A stretch of DNA of 64,000 nucleotides from NCBI RefSeq assembly GCF_013376005.1, contig NZ_JABMJK010000009.1, positions 124,001-188,000 on the forward strand, given 5' to 3'. Origin of the DNA: Duganella sp. SG902 (lineage in GTDB: Bacteria; Pseudomonadota; Gammaproteobacteria; Burkholderiales; Burkholderiaceae_D). The translations under genes were made by a program, and so were the position numbers. Below the pieces are notes generated by a model, which saw only the letters and a list, made by a program, of their open reading frames with translations, was not told the origin of the DNA and ran no database searches. Shown piece after piece: positions 53,581 to 62,591 of this stretch (within the stretch, counting starts at the first letter, position 1; every line of letters starts with the position of its first letter).

Positions 53581-54906
53581 TTAGTGCGTCAGCAGCGCGT
53601 TGATCGGCGCCAGGTCCGACTCCTTCAGCGAGCCGGCCGCCGCCTTCAGGCGCAGGCCGTTCATGATGGTGTCGTAGCGCGCCTTCGACAGATCCTTCTG
53701 GGTCGAGTACAGCAGCTTTTGCGCATTCAGCACGTCGATGTTGATACGCACGCCGACCTGGTAGCCCAGCTTGTTGGAATCGAGCGAGGACTTGGACGAC
53801 ACTTCGGCCGCCTCCAGCGCCTTGACCTGCGCCAGGCCGCTGTTCATGCCGAGGAAAGCCTGGCGCGCGCTTTGCGAGGCGGCACGCTTGGTGGCCTCCA
53901 GGTCGTTGCGGGCCTTGTCCTCCAACGCGATGGTCTCGCGCACCTTGCTGGTGATGGCGAAGCCGTTGAAGATCGGGATATTCCAGCTGACGCCGATGGC
54001 GTTGTTGTTGATGGTGCTGCCGCCGCTGCCGGTCTGGCGCTGGTGCGAGGTGCTGGCGATCAGGTTGGCGGTCGGCAGGTGGTTGGCGCGGTTGCGCGAG
54101 ATTTCGCGCTTGGCGATTTCCACGTTCAGGCCGGCCGCGACCACGGCATAGTTCTGGCTCTCGGCCGAGCTGATCCAAGGCTCCACCGTGGCCGGCGACG
54201 GCGGCGCGATGGTCACGCCGGTGCGCAGCGGCGCCAGTTCGCCCGGATTCTGGCCGATGATCACCTGCAGCGCGGTGCGCTTGTTGTCGAGATCGTTGAT
54301 GGCGGCGAACTCCTGCGCCACCACCAGGTCGTAGGCCGCCTGCGCCTCGTGGGTATCGGTGATGGTCTGGGTGCCGACCTCGAAGTTGCGCTTGGCCGAG
54401 GCCAGCTGCTCGGTGGTGGCCACTTTCTGCGCCTGGGTGGCGGTCAGGTTGTCCTGCGCGGTCAGCACGTCGAAGTAGGCCTGCGCCACGCGCACGATCA
54501 GGTCCTGCTGGGCCTGCGAGAAGGTGGCTTCGGCGGTGGCCTGGGCCAGCTTGCTCTGCTGGTAGGTTTCCCACGCGCCCCAGTTGAACAGCGGCTGCGA
54601 CAGCGACACGGTGTAGGTGTTGGCGTGGTACTCGGTATCGTTCTTGACCAGGTTGCCGGTCAGGAACTCGGCCGAGGTGGCGTCGCCGGAGTTGCGGGTG
54701 TTGCTGCCGCTGGCGGCGACGGTCGGCAGCAGGCCGGAGCGCCCCTGGGTGATGCGTTCCTGGCCGGCGGCAAGCGAAGAGCGGGCGCTGGCGTAGGTCG
54801 CGTCATTGGCCAGTGCTTGCTGGTACACCTGGAGCAGGTCGGCCGCCTGTGCGTTGAGCGTCAAGAAGGCGCTGGCGATCAGCACGGCGATAAGGGGTCT
54901 CTGCAT
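53581..54906 (-). CDS. tolC: TolC-family outer membrane efflux protein
   Basis: A 441-residue outer-membrane channel protein. Signal peptide MQRPLIAVLIASAFLTLNAQA, then two OEP repeats typical of TolC: DLLQVYQQALANDATYASAR opens the first, and AQKLLYSTQKDLSKARYDTI the second. It forms export tunnels with inner-membrane pumps. The ATG at 54906 is chosen because it starts the signal peptide and follows GGAGATTGC. It is downstream of pcm and a rhodanese gene, a common neighbourhood for tolC in betaproteobacteria. Confidence 0.92.
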   Translation of the reverse strand: MQRPLIAVLIASAFLTLNAQAADLLQVYQQALANDATYASARSSLAAGQERITQGRSGLLPTVAASGSNTRNSGDATSAEFLTGNLVKNDTEYHANTYTVSLSQPLFNWGAWETYQQSKLAQATAEATFSQAQQDLIVRVAQAYFDVLTAQDNLTATQAQKVATTEQLASAKRNFEVGTQTITDTHEAQAAYDLVVAQEFAAINDLDNKRTALQVIIGQNPGELAPLRTGVTIAPPSPATVEPWISSAESQNYAVVAAGLNVEIAKREISRNRANHLPTANLIASTSHQRQTGSGGSTINNNAIGVSWNIPIFNGFAITSKVRETIALEDKARNDLEATKRAASQSARQAFLGMNSGLAQVKALEAAEVSSKSSLDSNKLGYQVGVRINIDVLNAQKLLYSTQKDLSKARYDTIMNGLRLKAAAGSLKESDLAPINALLTH

Positions 54907-54994
54907 TGCAATCTCCGTTGGAGTCATCAAAAAAGTTGAACAAATCAAAAACACTACTACCCTGGCGCCGCGCCGGCCGACAGCGCGCCGGCCG

Positions 54995-55318
54995 TCAGTA
55001 TTTGGCCATCGTGCTATCGACTTGCAGCGCCCAGGCGTGGATGCCGCCGGTCAGGTTGATCATCTTGCCGAAGCCGTTACGCTCCAGGAAGGCGGCCACC
55101 TGCATACTGCGCGCGCCGTGGTGACAGATGCAGACGATCGCCGCATCCTCATCGAGGTCATCGATGCGCGCCGGTATGGTGTTCATCGGGATCTGGACCG
55201 AGCCGTCGATGCGGCAGGTCTCGAACTCCCAGTTTTCACGCACGTCCAGCAACATCGGGTTGGGACGCGCGTCGTCCGCCAGCCAGTCGGCCAGCTCCAG
55301 CGCGGTAATCTGCTGCAT
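54995..55318 (-). CDS. Rhodanese-like sulfurtransferase
   Basis: A 107-residue single rhodanese domain (GlpE-like size). The active-site loop is CHHGARSMQ, with the catalytic Cys, preceded by LLDVRENWEFETCRIDGSV. It may move sulfane sulfur; no specific partner is evident. It lies 15 bases after pcm and 88 bases before tolC, and the three are probably one transcript. Confidence 0.9.
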   Translation of the reverse strand: MQQITALELADWLADDARPNPMLLDVRENWEFETCRIDGSVQIPMNTIPARIDDLDEDAAIVCICHHGARSMQVAAFLERNGFGKMINLTGGIHAWALQVDSTMAKY

Positions 55319-55333
55319 GCCTGCCCTTCCCGC

Positions 55334-55987
55334 TTAGAACTTGAACTGCGACGGCGCCACCGCCGAGGCCAGCGGCTTGACGTTGGTCTCGAACAGGGTG
55401 CGGGTGTCGTAGCCGGCCTCGCCGGTGCGGGTGACCAGCTGCGCCTTCATCGCCGGCGCCTGGCCGATGATGACCGCCAGACGGCCGCCCACCTTCAGTT
55501 GTTGCAACATCGCCTCCGGCAACACCGGCAGCGAGCCGGACACCACGATCACATCGAACGGGGCACCGTTGGACCAGCCCTGCGCGCCGTTGCCCAGCTC
55601 CACCGTCACATTGGTGACGCCGTTGTCGGCCAGGTTCTTTTCCGCCAGCGCCTTCAGCTCCGGCGACAGTTCCACCGCCGTCACCTTCTGCGCCTTGTGG
55701 CCCAGCAGCGCGGCCAGGTAGCCGGAACCGGCGCCGATCAGCAGCGCCGACTCGTGCTTCTTCAGGCCCAGGTCCTGCAGCAGGCGGGCCTCGATCTTCG
55801 GCGCCAGCATCACCTCGCCGCCCGGCAGCGGGATTTCGATGTCGGCGAAGGCCAGCGCCTTGTGCGCGGCCGGCACAAAGTTTTCACGTTTGACAACGTG
55901 CAGCAACTCCAGGACTTCGGCGTCGAGCACGTCCCAAGGACGGATTTGCTGTTCGATCATGTTGAAGCGGGCTTGTTCGATATTCAT
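55334..55987 (-). CDS. pcm: Protein-L-isoaspartate O-methyltransferase family protein
   Basis: A 217-residue class I SAM methyltransferase. The SAM motif ALLIGAGSGYLAALLG and the N-terminal MIEQQIRPWDVLD and FVPAAHKALAFADIEIPL blocks match the PCMT family, although the typical catalytic-loop sequence is partly changed (GGEVMLAPKIEARLLQDL). Such pcm-like genes upstream of tolC are common; true isoaspartate repair activity is not certain. Confidence 0.83.
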   Translation of the reverse strand: MNIEQARFNMIEQQIRPWDVLDAEVLELLHVVKRENFVPAAHKALAFADIEIPLPGGEVMLAPKIEARLLQDLGLKKHESALLIGAGSGYLAALLGHKAQKVTAVELSPELKALAEKNLADNGVTNVTVELGNGAQGWSNGAPFDVIVVSGSLPVLPEAMLQQLKVGGRLAVIIGQAPAMKAQLVTRTGEAGYDTRTLFETNVKPLASAVAPSQFKF

Positions 55988-56156
55988 CTTAAGACTCAGG
56001 TCGGGATTAAATAATCCGTCATTTTATCGTTGAACTGGCATCGAGGCACATATTAACGATTCGACGACGGATTCGCGGGAAATTGCGACAGGTTGCAGTT
56101 TACGGGGGGTGAACCTGCGAAAAAGGCAAGTTGGACGGAAAAACCGGGGCGGCGGA

Positions 56157-56801
56157 TCACGCTGGATCCGCCTTCAAACCGCGCAGCGTGGTGCCGATGA
56201 AGGTCTCCATGAAGGCCTGCGGCGTGATCGGCGGCATCTCGCAGGTCGGCATGAAGGAGTGGGTCCACATCATCAGCATGATGACCGGGGCGATCAGCAC
56301 CTGCGTCATGACCACCGGATCGACCGGGCGGAACTCGCCGCGCTCGACGCCGCGCGCCAGCACGCGGGCGAACAGGTTGCTGCCGCGCGCCACCACCTCC
56401 TCGTTGTAGAACTGGGCCAGCTCGGGGAAGTTGTTGCCCTCGGCCAGCATCAGCTTGGTGATGCCGCCCAGCGGGGTGGCGCAGATTTCCTCCCACCACT
56501 TCATCAGCAGGGAGCCCAGCAGCTCGCCGCTGGGGCCGTCGAAGGCGTCGGCGTCCTGCTCGGCCTCGCCGATGGTGGCGACGATGTTGGCGCGCACCAC
56601 GGCCTTGAACAGCTCCTCTTTGTTGGCAAAATACAAATACAGCGTCCCCTTGGACACGCCGGCGTGTTTGGCGACGTCTTCCAGGCGGGTGGCGGCATAG
56701 CCGCGCTCAACGAACTGATCCAAGGCAGCCGCCAGCAATTCCTGCGGCCGCGCATCCTTGCGCCGCTCCCAGCGTGGCTTGGTATCTTGAGGGGCTTGCA
56801 T
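56157..56801 (-). CDS. TetR-family transcriptional regulator
   Basis: A 214-residue repressor with an N-terminal helix-turn-helix (LEDVAKHAGVSKGTLYLYFANKEELF, residues about 42-67) and a C-terminal ligand-binding domain of the AcrR-like TetR_C type. It is upstream of pcm-tolC in the same direction and may respond to an efflux substrate. An imperfect dyad ACTTACTTGTGAGT lies 18 bases upstream of its start. Confidence 0.86.
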   Translation of the reverse strand: MQAPQDTKPRWERRKDARPQELLAAALDQFVERGYAATRLEDVAKHAGVSKGTLYLYFANKEELFKAVVRANIVATIGEAEQDADAFDGPSGELLGSLLMKWWEEICATPLGGITKLMLAEGNNFPELAQFYNEEVVARGSNLFARVLARGVERGEFRPVDPVVMTQVLIAPVIMLMMWTHSFMPTCEMPPITPQAFMETFIGTTLRGLKADPA

Positions 56802-56818
56802 GGGTGTAGGAGAAAGTA

Positions 56819-56832
56819 ACTTACTTGTGAGT
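56819..56832. promoter_or_regulatory. Putative TetR operator
   Basis: ACTTAC and GTGAGT are near-perfect inverted repeats separated by TT, the type of ACTTAC/GTNAGT palindrome used by AcrR/QacR-like repressors. Position just upstream of the TetR start suggests autoregulation. Confidence 0.5.
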
Positions 56833-57108
56833 CATTAATATAAACGCATGGAAGGGGAGCGTCAAGCGACCCGGGCCGACGATGGTCCCCATCGGTATCC
56901 CATGAAAATCCATCGGTAGTTGCTCATATAGCCAACGTAGGGCTCTGTATCTCATCTGCGGAACTTGCAAACGCTATCTTTTGCCTGTATTGTAAAATTT
57001 CTCAAATGAAACAAATGATATCTGGAAACGATGCAAGAACTTTAACTTGATTCCCACGGTCTAGTCGAGTACTTCGAACACCAACAGGGCCCCACTGTCC
57101 AAACTTTC
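56833..57108. other. Gene-free, AT-rich gap before the patatin gene
   Basis: About 275 bases with no supported gene. GC content drops sharply near 56900 and stays low through the next gene, so the left edge of an acquired segment probably lies here. I see no tRNA, direct repeat or insertion sequence at the edge. Confidence 0.5.
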
Positions 57109-59643
57109 ATGCAGATTTTTATGCCCCGAGACATTAAAGCCTTTCACCGCCTTTCATTTCTTAACAGTGTCAAACAAAGTCCCAACCGAATTTACACTTG
57201 GTACCTAAACGCGGCGTCATATCGAAGGACTTGGGTTTCCAGTAGTGGGATGCTTTGGCCCACGGCATTGATACTTTTGACTTTTGTACTTATTCAAAAT
57301 GTTGGGCAACTTCGCTCGTTAGGCAGCGCTTTGGCCGCGGCAATGCACGGCTACGATGGATACTATGACGGGGGCTTCGCAGCCGGCGTCTGCGATTTGC
57401 TAATTTGGTGGGCTTGCTGCTGGCTTGCCCTGCTTGCGTGCGCAACGTTTAGCAGCACGAAAGAAGAAGCCCAAAACAAACAGATCAAAAATGAAAATAG
57501 AGCGGTGCGAACTGATTTGTCACTGCATCTGTTGTCTGCTTTGCTCGTACTCTCACCTTTGTTTGCAGGTGGGCTCGACGTATGGCGGCCTGAAGTTCTG
57601 GTATCAATCGCTACAATTTCGTTGCTGACGACTTGGGCCGCCAGGCTCGGCAAGTACTACTTCTTGTCGTTTGTCATTTGCATTGCTGTTTCCATTGTTG
57701 CTAACCACCACAAACTATGGCCCCTAGGTGCCGTGTCCGCGACAGCATGGGGGCTCGCTTTTATATTCCACCCACGGTGGCGCAAACGTAAGTGGTCCAT
57801 GCTCGCGGTTGGCGTCGTTTGTATGATTACGGCTAATGTGGCCATTGTCGGTCCCATATTCGCTAACTCTCTACTGGCCAGGCAAGACCCACAACATATT
57901 TCTTGGAATGGCCGGGCCCTTCTTCTCGCTGCATGGTGGCTATTACCAGCTTTGCTTGTTTGGTCTACGAAAATTGTTCGATCACGATTTACAGGGCGTC
58001 AGATCAACTTCCTTACCATCGTGCTTGTGCTAGTTGTGTTTGTCGTTGCAGCTATATGGCCTACGTTGGTCTTCGGCTTAAATACCTTATGCCTGTTCCT
58101 TACCGGACTGCTTTCCGTTGGCAACTTAATGCGAACCAGCCGGATTGGCTTAATTCGTCGTGTCATGATTTACTCCTATCTCGTTGCTGGGGTGCTGGCA
58201 GCGAATGAACTAACCTCAACACCGGATTTTAGTAACTACGATGCTCCGCTAGCTACCGGGCAGTTTCGCTCGTCGAGCTTCTTTGAATATTATGAAAAAT
58301 GGTTGAAGGCACGAGGCGAGACACCTCGGGACCATGGTCCCTTAGTCTTAGTTGCTGTGGCAGGCGGAGGCGTGCGAGCTGCCGCCCATGCCAGCGTCGC
58401 GCTTTCTCTGGCGGACGACAGCACAGCAGGAAAATTTGGCGAGCGAACGCTCATGATCAGCGCCGTTTCGGGGGGCTCACTAGGAGCAGCGACCTGGTTG
58501 GCACAGCGTGTAGATGGCTTGCCACCAGCTGATCCTGCGCGCATTCGATCGGGAGGGGCATCTCCACGTGGCTTAGCTCTCTCTCGTTTTTATAGGAACG
58601 ACTTCTTAAGTCCTGTTGTTAATCGCATGCTTTTACACGATCTGCCGTTGGCAGCTCTACCTAAATTTATCGGCTATTCTGATCGGGATACTGTGCTAAA
58701 GGATACATGGCAGACGGCTTGGCAAAATCTGCTAAGCGAAGAGAACGTCCTACATAAGAAAGGCCAGTTCTTCGAAAGGGAAATGGGAGCTCTTTCGAAT
58801 GATGGTTCTCTTCCCTTAATAGTTTTCAACACCACGTCCGCGACAGATGGTCGTAGTGCTACGTACTCTAGTTACCCGGGCGCAGTACGATGGTCGTGGC
58901 AGCTAGACCCCCATGCGACAGTTGGACGCGCTGTTCTCGATAGCGCGCGCTTTGCCGCAATATCACCTGTAGGTGTGGCCTGTGCACAGGATGGGGCCTT
59001 TGATATTCCACGAATGCTGACACCACCAATCAACTGTAAGCCAGGGTTTCGCCCGTTAGCTGTCGCTGACGGCGGCTACCGCGACAATTCGGGCTTGGCA
59101 GAAATCGCCGTGGTTATCGATGAATTGGCTCGATACGGAGATACGCTGGATAAAGTCTTCGTTGTCCAGATCACGAGTAATCCAGATGAAGGAATTAGAC
59201 AAGTGGAAGGAACACGATTCGACAATGGGAGGTTGCTCTCAGAGTTGTTGTCTCCCGCTATCGTGCAAGAGTCCGCTCGCGGAGGGCACAGCGAAGCCTA
59301 CCAACACCAAATAATGGGGCATCGCTACCAACCGCATATGTTGACTTGGGGGCTTTCTCACTACATTGAAGCTGAAAACTTATCATTGCAGCGCGAAGAA
59401 AATCGCTGGCGCTTCGCGTGGCTAAATAAGCGCGCGCATCAGGCTGATCTAGAGCGACAACTGCGGTTGCCTCCGTTAGGCTGGACGATCGATCCACAGT
59501 CCTATTGGAGGTTGTATGGCGACTCGCTAAGAATTCCAGAAATGCCCTCCATTGTAAAATGCGGAGATCTCTTGCCCCAATACTCGACTCTATGTAAGGC
59601 CTTAGAGACTGCAAACTCGGTGGTCCCTCAACCGGCACAATGA
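57109..59643 (+). CDS. Large membrane protein with C-terminal patatin-like phospholipase domain
   Basis: An 844-residue protein. Residues about 45-370 hold eight or nine hydrophobic segments (for example LWPTALILLTFVLIQNVG and FLTIVLVLVVFVVAAIWP). Residues about 395-830 form a patatin-type hydrolase: oxyanion loop VAVAGGGVRAAAH, nucleophile serine in ISAVSGGSLGA, and dyad aspartate in VADGGYRDNSG. It likely cleaves acyl lipids at the inner face of the membrane. Codon use and GC are well below those of the neighbours, so it looks horizontally acquired. No nucleotide cyclase or other defence gene is adjacent. The ATG at 57121 is an alternative start. Confidence 0.8.
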   Translation: MQIFMPRDIKAFHRLSFLNSVKQSPNRIYTWYLNAASYRRTWVSSSGMLWPTALILLTFVLIQNVGQLRSLGSALAAAMHGYDGYYDGGFAAGVCDLLIWWACCWLALLACATFSSTKEEAQNKQIKNENRAVRTDLSLHLLSALLVLSPLFAGGLDVWRPEVLVSIATISLLTTWAARLGKYYFLSFVICIAVSIVANHHKLWPLGAVSATAWGLAFIFHPRWRKRKWSMLAVGVVCMITANVAIVGPIFANSLLARQDPQHISWNGRALLLAAWWLLPALLVWSTKIVRSRFTGRQINFLTIVLVLVVFVVAAIWPTLVFGLNTLCLFLTGLLSVGNLMRTSRIGLIRRVMIYSYLVAGVLAANELTSTPDFSNYDAPLATGQFRSSSFFEYYEKWLKARGETPRDHGPLVLVAVAGGGVRAAAHASVALSLADDSTAGKFGERTLMISAVSGGSLGAATWLAQRVDGLPPADPARIRSGGASPRGLALSRFYRNDFLSPVVNRMLLHDLPLAALPKFIGYSDRDTVLKDTWQTAWQNLLSEENVLHKKGQFFEREMGALSNDGSLPLIVFNTTSATDGRSATYSSYPGAVRWSWQLDPHATVGRAVLDSARFAAISPVGVACAQDGAFDIPRMLTPPINCKPGFRPLAVADGGYRDNSGLAEIAVVIDELARYGDTLDKVFVVQITSNPDEGIRQVEGTRFDNGRLLSELLSPAIVQESARGGHSEAYQHQIMGHRYQPHMLTWGLSHYIEAENLSLQREENRWRFAWLNKRAHQADLERQLRLPPLGWTIDPQSYWRLYGDSLRIPEMPSIVKCGDLLPQYSTLCKALETANSVVPQPAQ

Positions 59644-59671
59644 ATGGGCCCGCTAAATCGCCCAGCTTCAT

Positions 59672-60013
59672 TCAGACCGCCTTCCCGAAGGCCTCGAATT
59701 TGCGAACGGGCGCCACGAAGGGAGAATTCCGTCGCAGCGCGGCCGCACGAGATGGACGCTCTTGAAGAATCTGGGCAGCCTGGAGTGGGTCTTGTAGCAG
59801 TTCCTTCCAGGCGTCGATGTAATCCTGACTGCACAAGTTCTGCTGCTCCCAGAGCGTGATCTGCGTGTGCGCAAGCGCCAAGACCTCGTTTGCGCCAGTT
59901 GCAGGCCCGCCACGAAGAGCGATGGCCACTGGACGATGTTTAACCAGCCGTCGCTCGCTGGCGTCGGACGCATGCTGCAAGGCTTGTTTTGGATTGAGAT
60001 AGTGATTTTCCAT
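59672..60013 (-). CDS. Small hypothetical protein
   Basis: A 113-residue protein starting MENHYLNPKQALQHASDASE; I do not recognise the family. It is hydrophilic and largely helical in appearance, with PVAIALRGGPATGANEVLAL in the middle and LQERPSRAAALRRNSPFV near the end. It ends 28 bases from the convergent patatin gene and shares its lower GC content, so it may belong to the same acquired segment. An ATG five codons upstream is also possible. Confidence 0.55.
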   Translation of the reverse strand: MENHYLNPKQALQHASDASERRLVKHRPVAIALRGGPATGANEVLALAHTQITLWEQQNLCSQDYIDAWKELLQDPLQAAQILQERPSRAAALRRNSPFVAPVRKFEAFGKAV

Positions 60014-60266
60014 AAGCTTAGATGTCACAAGCTTGGGGGCTATGCAGTAATCGTATCACCAGGACGATCACTCCCGAGCCGAACTTGTCCTGGGAGGCTA
60101 TTCGAGAGAAGTTCGAAGTCGAGTGGCGTGAAATAGCTCTAAGGTTTGTGCCGAGCTAGGCTTGGTCCATGTGGTTGTGGAGAGCAACGCGGGCCATGGC
60201 GTTAAAAAGATTGTCCAGCCGGTGGCGGAGAACATTGAGATCAGCGCCGCCGTACTTTGACCTAAG
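60014..60266 (-). other. Gap with a possible coding remnant next to the TagF end
   Basis: No complete gene is seen. On the minus strand, directly after the TagF stop and in the same frame, 36 codons down to a TAG at 60156-60158 look coding (YGGADLNVLRHRLDNLFNAM then ARVALHNHMDQA). This may be the last piece of a deleted gene, but I cannot name it. Confidence 0.25.
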
Positions 60267-62462
60267 CTATCGCAGGATGGCAGGCATCCTTTCCCAAAAA
60301 GCCTCGCCAACGGCTTGCAGCGCCGCCTTCAATGACAAATCGCCGTGCGCCAGCGTGGCCGAGAGGGTTTGCGCCGCGTGATTGATGGCCAGCTGCTGTT
60401 CGACCCAGCCGAGTTCATCGAACGTGATGTGGTGCGCGCGGCCGGCCTGCGGGTCCAGCACCGACAGCAGCGTCTGCGCGGACAGGCCGGCGAAGCCCAG
60501 CACCAGCGCCGGACGCCGCTCGATGCGCGTGACGAACAACGCCAGCTCGACGTCCGCATGCGCCAGGAAGGGCGTGATCAGGTGCAGCCATAACGCCGCG
60601 ACCGGGTTGCGATACGCCGGGTCTTCCGGCAACGGCAGCACCAGGCTTTTTTCCAGCTGTCCGGTGCCGCTGGCCAGCACCGGCTGCAACAGCATGCCAA
60701 GGGCCGGCAGCAGCTGACGCGTGGAGCCGGTGTAGCCGGTTCGCGCCAGCATCGCGTCGAGCGCGCCGAGCGTTTGCTGCTCGAGGAAGTCTTCGAACGC
60801 CGCATCGTAGGCGGCGACGCGCAGGTCGAGCGCGATCGGCTCCTCGGTGAGCGCCTGCAGCGGTCCGGCCGCATCGCCGGTGTCGCGCACCGAGACGGCC
60901 AGCGCCTCCAGGCGACGCCACAGGCGCGTGAGCACCAGCGGCGCGTTGCGCGCGAACGAATCCGGCTCGGCCACTTCCATCGCGCCGGCGACCAGGAACG
61001 GGTAGCGCCGGCTGAACTGGTCGCGGCTGGCAATCAGATGCCCGCCGATCGCGTGATGGCGGCGCGGGCAGACGAAGGCGAAATGCAGCGGCGCGACGGC
61101 GTCATACGCCAGTTGCCAGCGCGCGTTCCCGCTCATCAGCTCCATCGCCTTGGACAGCCAGCCGTCCAGTTCCCGCATCAGGGCCGGGCTGGCGCTGCCC
61201 TTGACGAAGTCGCCATGGCTGGGCAGCTTGCCGAAGTAACCGACCTCGACCGGCGTGAAGGCGCCGCGCCGCCCCACCGCCCGGGGCGCCATGGCGGCGT
61301 AGGACGCCGGCGAAAACCGCAGCGCCATCACGGCCAGCACCAGGCCGCCAACGGCCATCGCCACCCAGGCCGGCGCCAGGTCCGCCATGCTGTCGCGCAG
61401 CAGGCCGGCCAGCAAGGGCATCAGGCTGGCGATCAGATAACCACCGCCCTGCACGAAGGCCGCCAGCTCGCCGGCTTCCTGTGGATCCTCGAGGTGATCG
61501 AGCGTGAGAATCAAGCTGAGCGGGAACAAGGCGCCGATGCCCAACCCGAGCAGGCCGCTCGCCAGCCATGCCAGCGACAAGGGCGCCAGCACCAGGCAGG
61601 CCAGCCCGGCGACCAGCAGCGCGAGGACCATCACAAGCGGACCGCGCCGGTCCGGAAAGCGCGCCGCGAACGCCGACACCAGCAGCCCGGCCAGCACCTC
61701 CGTCATCGTCAGCGCGCCCAGCAGGTAGCCGGCCTCCTGTGGCGTCCAGCCGAGCGAGGTGTAGTACGCCGGAAGCCACGCCAGCACCAGGGTGTAGGCG
61801 CCGGTGCCCAGGCCGAAAAACACCAGCAGTTCCCAGGCGCGCCGGCGCCGCCACCAAGCCACCCGGCGCGCATCGCCCCCCAGCGCGCGGGCTGGCGGTT
61901 CCGGCTGGCGGGTCGCGGCGATCCACAGCGGCAGCGCGATCAGGGCGGGCAGCGCCCACAGACCCAGCGCCCCTGCCAGGCCCAACCAGTCGGCACCCGG
62001 CGCCGACGACGCGGCGGCGATCGCCGCACCGCCCATGATGGCGGTCGAATACAGCCCCAGCATGGCCCCTGCGCCGCCGGCATAGCGGCGCTTGATGAAG
62101 ACCGGCAGCAGCACCTGCACCAACGCCACGCCGATCCCGGCCAGCACGGCCGTCACGATCAACCCGGTTTGCGACGGCCAAACCAGGCGGGCAAGACAGG
62201 CCAGCGCGATCAAGGCGACACCCAGCGTGGTGCCGGTCCGTTCGCCGAACCACGCGCGCAGGCGCCGCCCCAGCAAGGCGCACAGGCCGATGACGGCGAC
62301 CGGGATCGTCGTGAGCAGACTGGCCTGGGTGTTGGTCAGGCCGGTCGCGGCGCCGATCTGGTCCAGCAACGGCCCCACGCCCGCCATCACGGGGCGCAGG
62401 TTCAACGCCACGCCGACGATGGCAATGGCCGGCAATGCGGCAACGGCTAACAACTTGGTCAT
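60267..62462 (-). CDS. In-frame fusion: CynX-type MFS transporter + T6SS TagF domain
   Basis: A 731-residue reading frame. Residues 1 to about 391 are a complete MFS protein of the cyanate/CynX group: LNLRPVMAGVGPLLDQIGAA at the start, about 12 helices, ending LRFSPASYAAM. Residues about 405-731 are a complete TagF domain of type VI secretion: VGYFGKLPSHGDFVKGSAS, FSRRYPFLVAGAME, and an FDELGWVEQQLA-like end. TagF is a post-translational regulator of T6SS. No other T6SS gene is in the window. A 12-helix MFS would leave its C-terminus, and so TagF, in the cytoplasm. Either a real fusion protein or a deletion junction that kept frame. Confidence 0.8.
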   Translation of the reverse strand: MTKLLAVAALPAIAIVGVALNLRPVMAGVGPLLDQIGAATGLTNTQASLLTTIPVAVIGLCALLGRRLRAWFGERTGTTLGVALIALACLARLVWPSQTGLIVTAVLAGIGVALVQVLLPVFIKRRYAGGAGAMLGLYSTAIMGGAAIAAASSAPGADWLGLAGALGLWALPALIALPLWIAATRQPEPPARALGGDARRVAWWRRRRAWELLVFFGLGTGAYTLVLAWLPAYYTSLGWTPQEAGYLLGALTMTEVLAGLLVSAFAARFPDRRGPLVMVLALLVAGLACLVLAPLSLAWLASGLLGLGIGALFPLSLILTLDHLEDPQEAGELAAFVQGGGYLIASLMPLLAGLLRDSMADLAPAWVAMAVGGLVLAVMALRFSPASYAAMAPRAVGRRGAFTPVEVGYFGKLPSHGDFVKGSASPALMRELDGWLSKAMELMSGNARWQLAYDAVAPLHFAFVCPRRHHAIGGHLIASRDQFSRRYPFLVAGAMEVAEPDSFARNAPLVLTRLWRRLEALAVSVRDTGDAAGPLQALTEEPIALDLRVAAYDAAFEDFLEQQTLGALDAMLARTGYTGSTRQLLPALGMLLQPVLASGTGQLEKSLVLPLPEDPAYRNPVAALWLHLITPFLAHADVELALFVTRIERRPALVLGFAGLSAQTLLSVLDPQAGRAHHITFDELGWVEQQLAINHAAQTLSATLAHGDLSLKAALQAVGEAFWERMPAILR

Positions 62463-62473
62463 GCGCTCTCTTT

Positions 62474-62522
62474 TCTCGATAAAAAGATTCTCGATATCGA
62501 GATAAGTATCTCACCATCGAGA
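62474..62522. promoter_or_regulatory. Multi-site MarR operator in the divergent MFS/MarR promoter
   Basis: A perfect 14-bp palindrome TCTCGATATCGAGA (62489-62502) is flanked by half-sites TCTCGAT (62474-62480) and ATCGAGA (62516-62522). The cluster lies between the two divergent starts, as expected for a MarR repressor controlling the transporter and itself. Confidence 0.75.
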
Positions 62523-62591
62523 TAATTGGTCAACCGTGCACAAAGGCGGTACCATGGCGGCTGGGATGGCGGAACATGGCGAGGAGCGCGG

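Noticed and set aside
57109..60013. CBASS or similar defence island around the patatin gene
   Set aside because: No nucleotidyltransferase, ubiquitin-like or Toll/NLR component is adjacent, and the protein is far larger than CapV-type effectors. Left only as a hypothesis.
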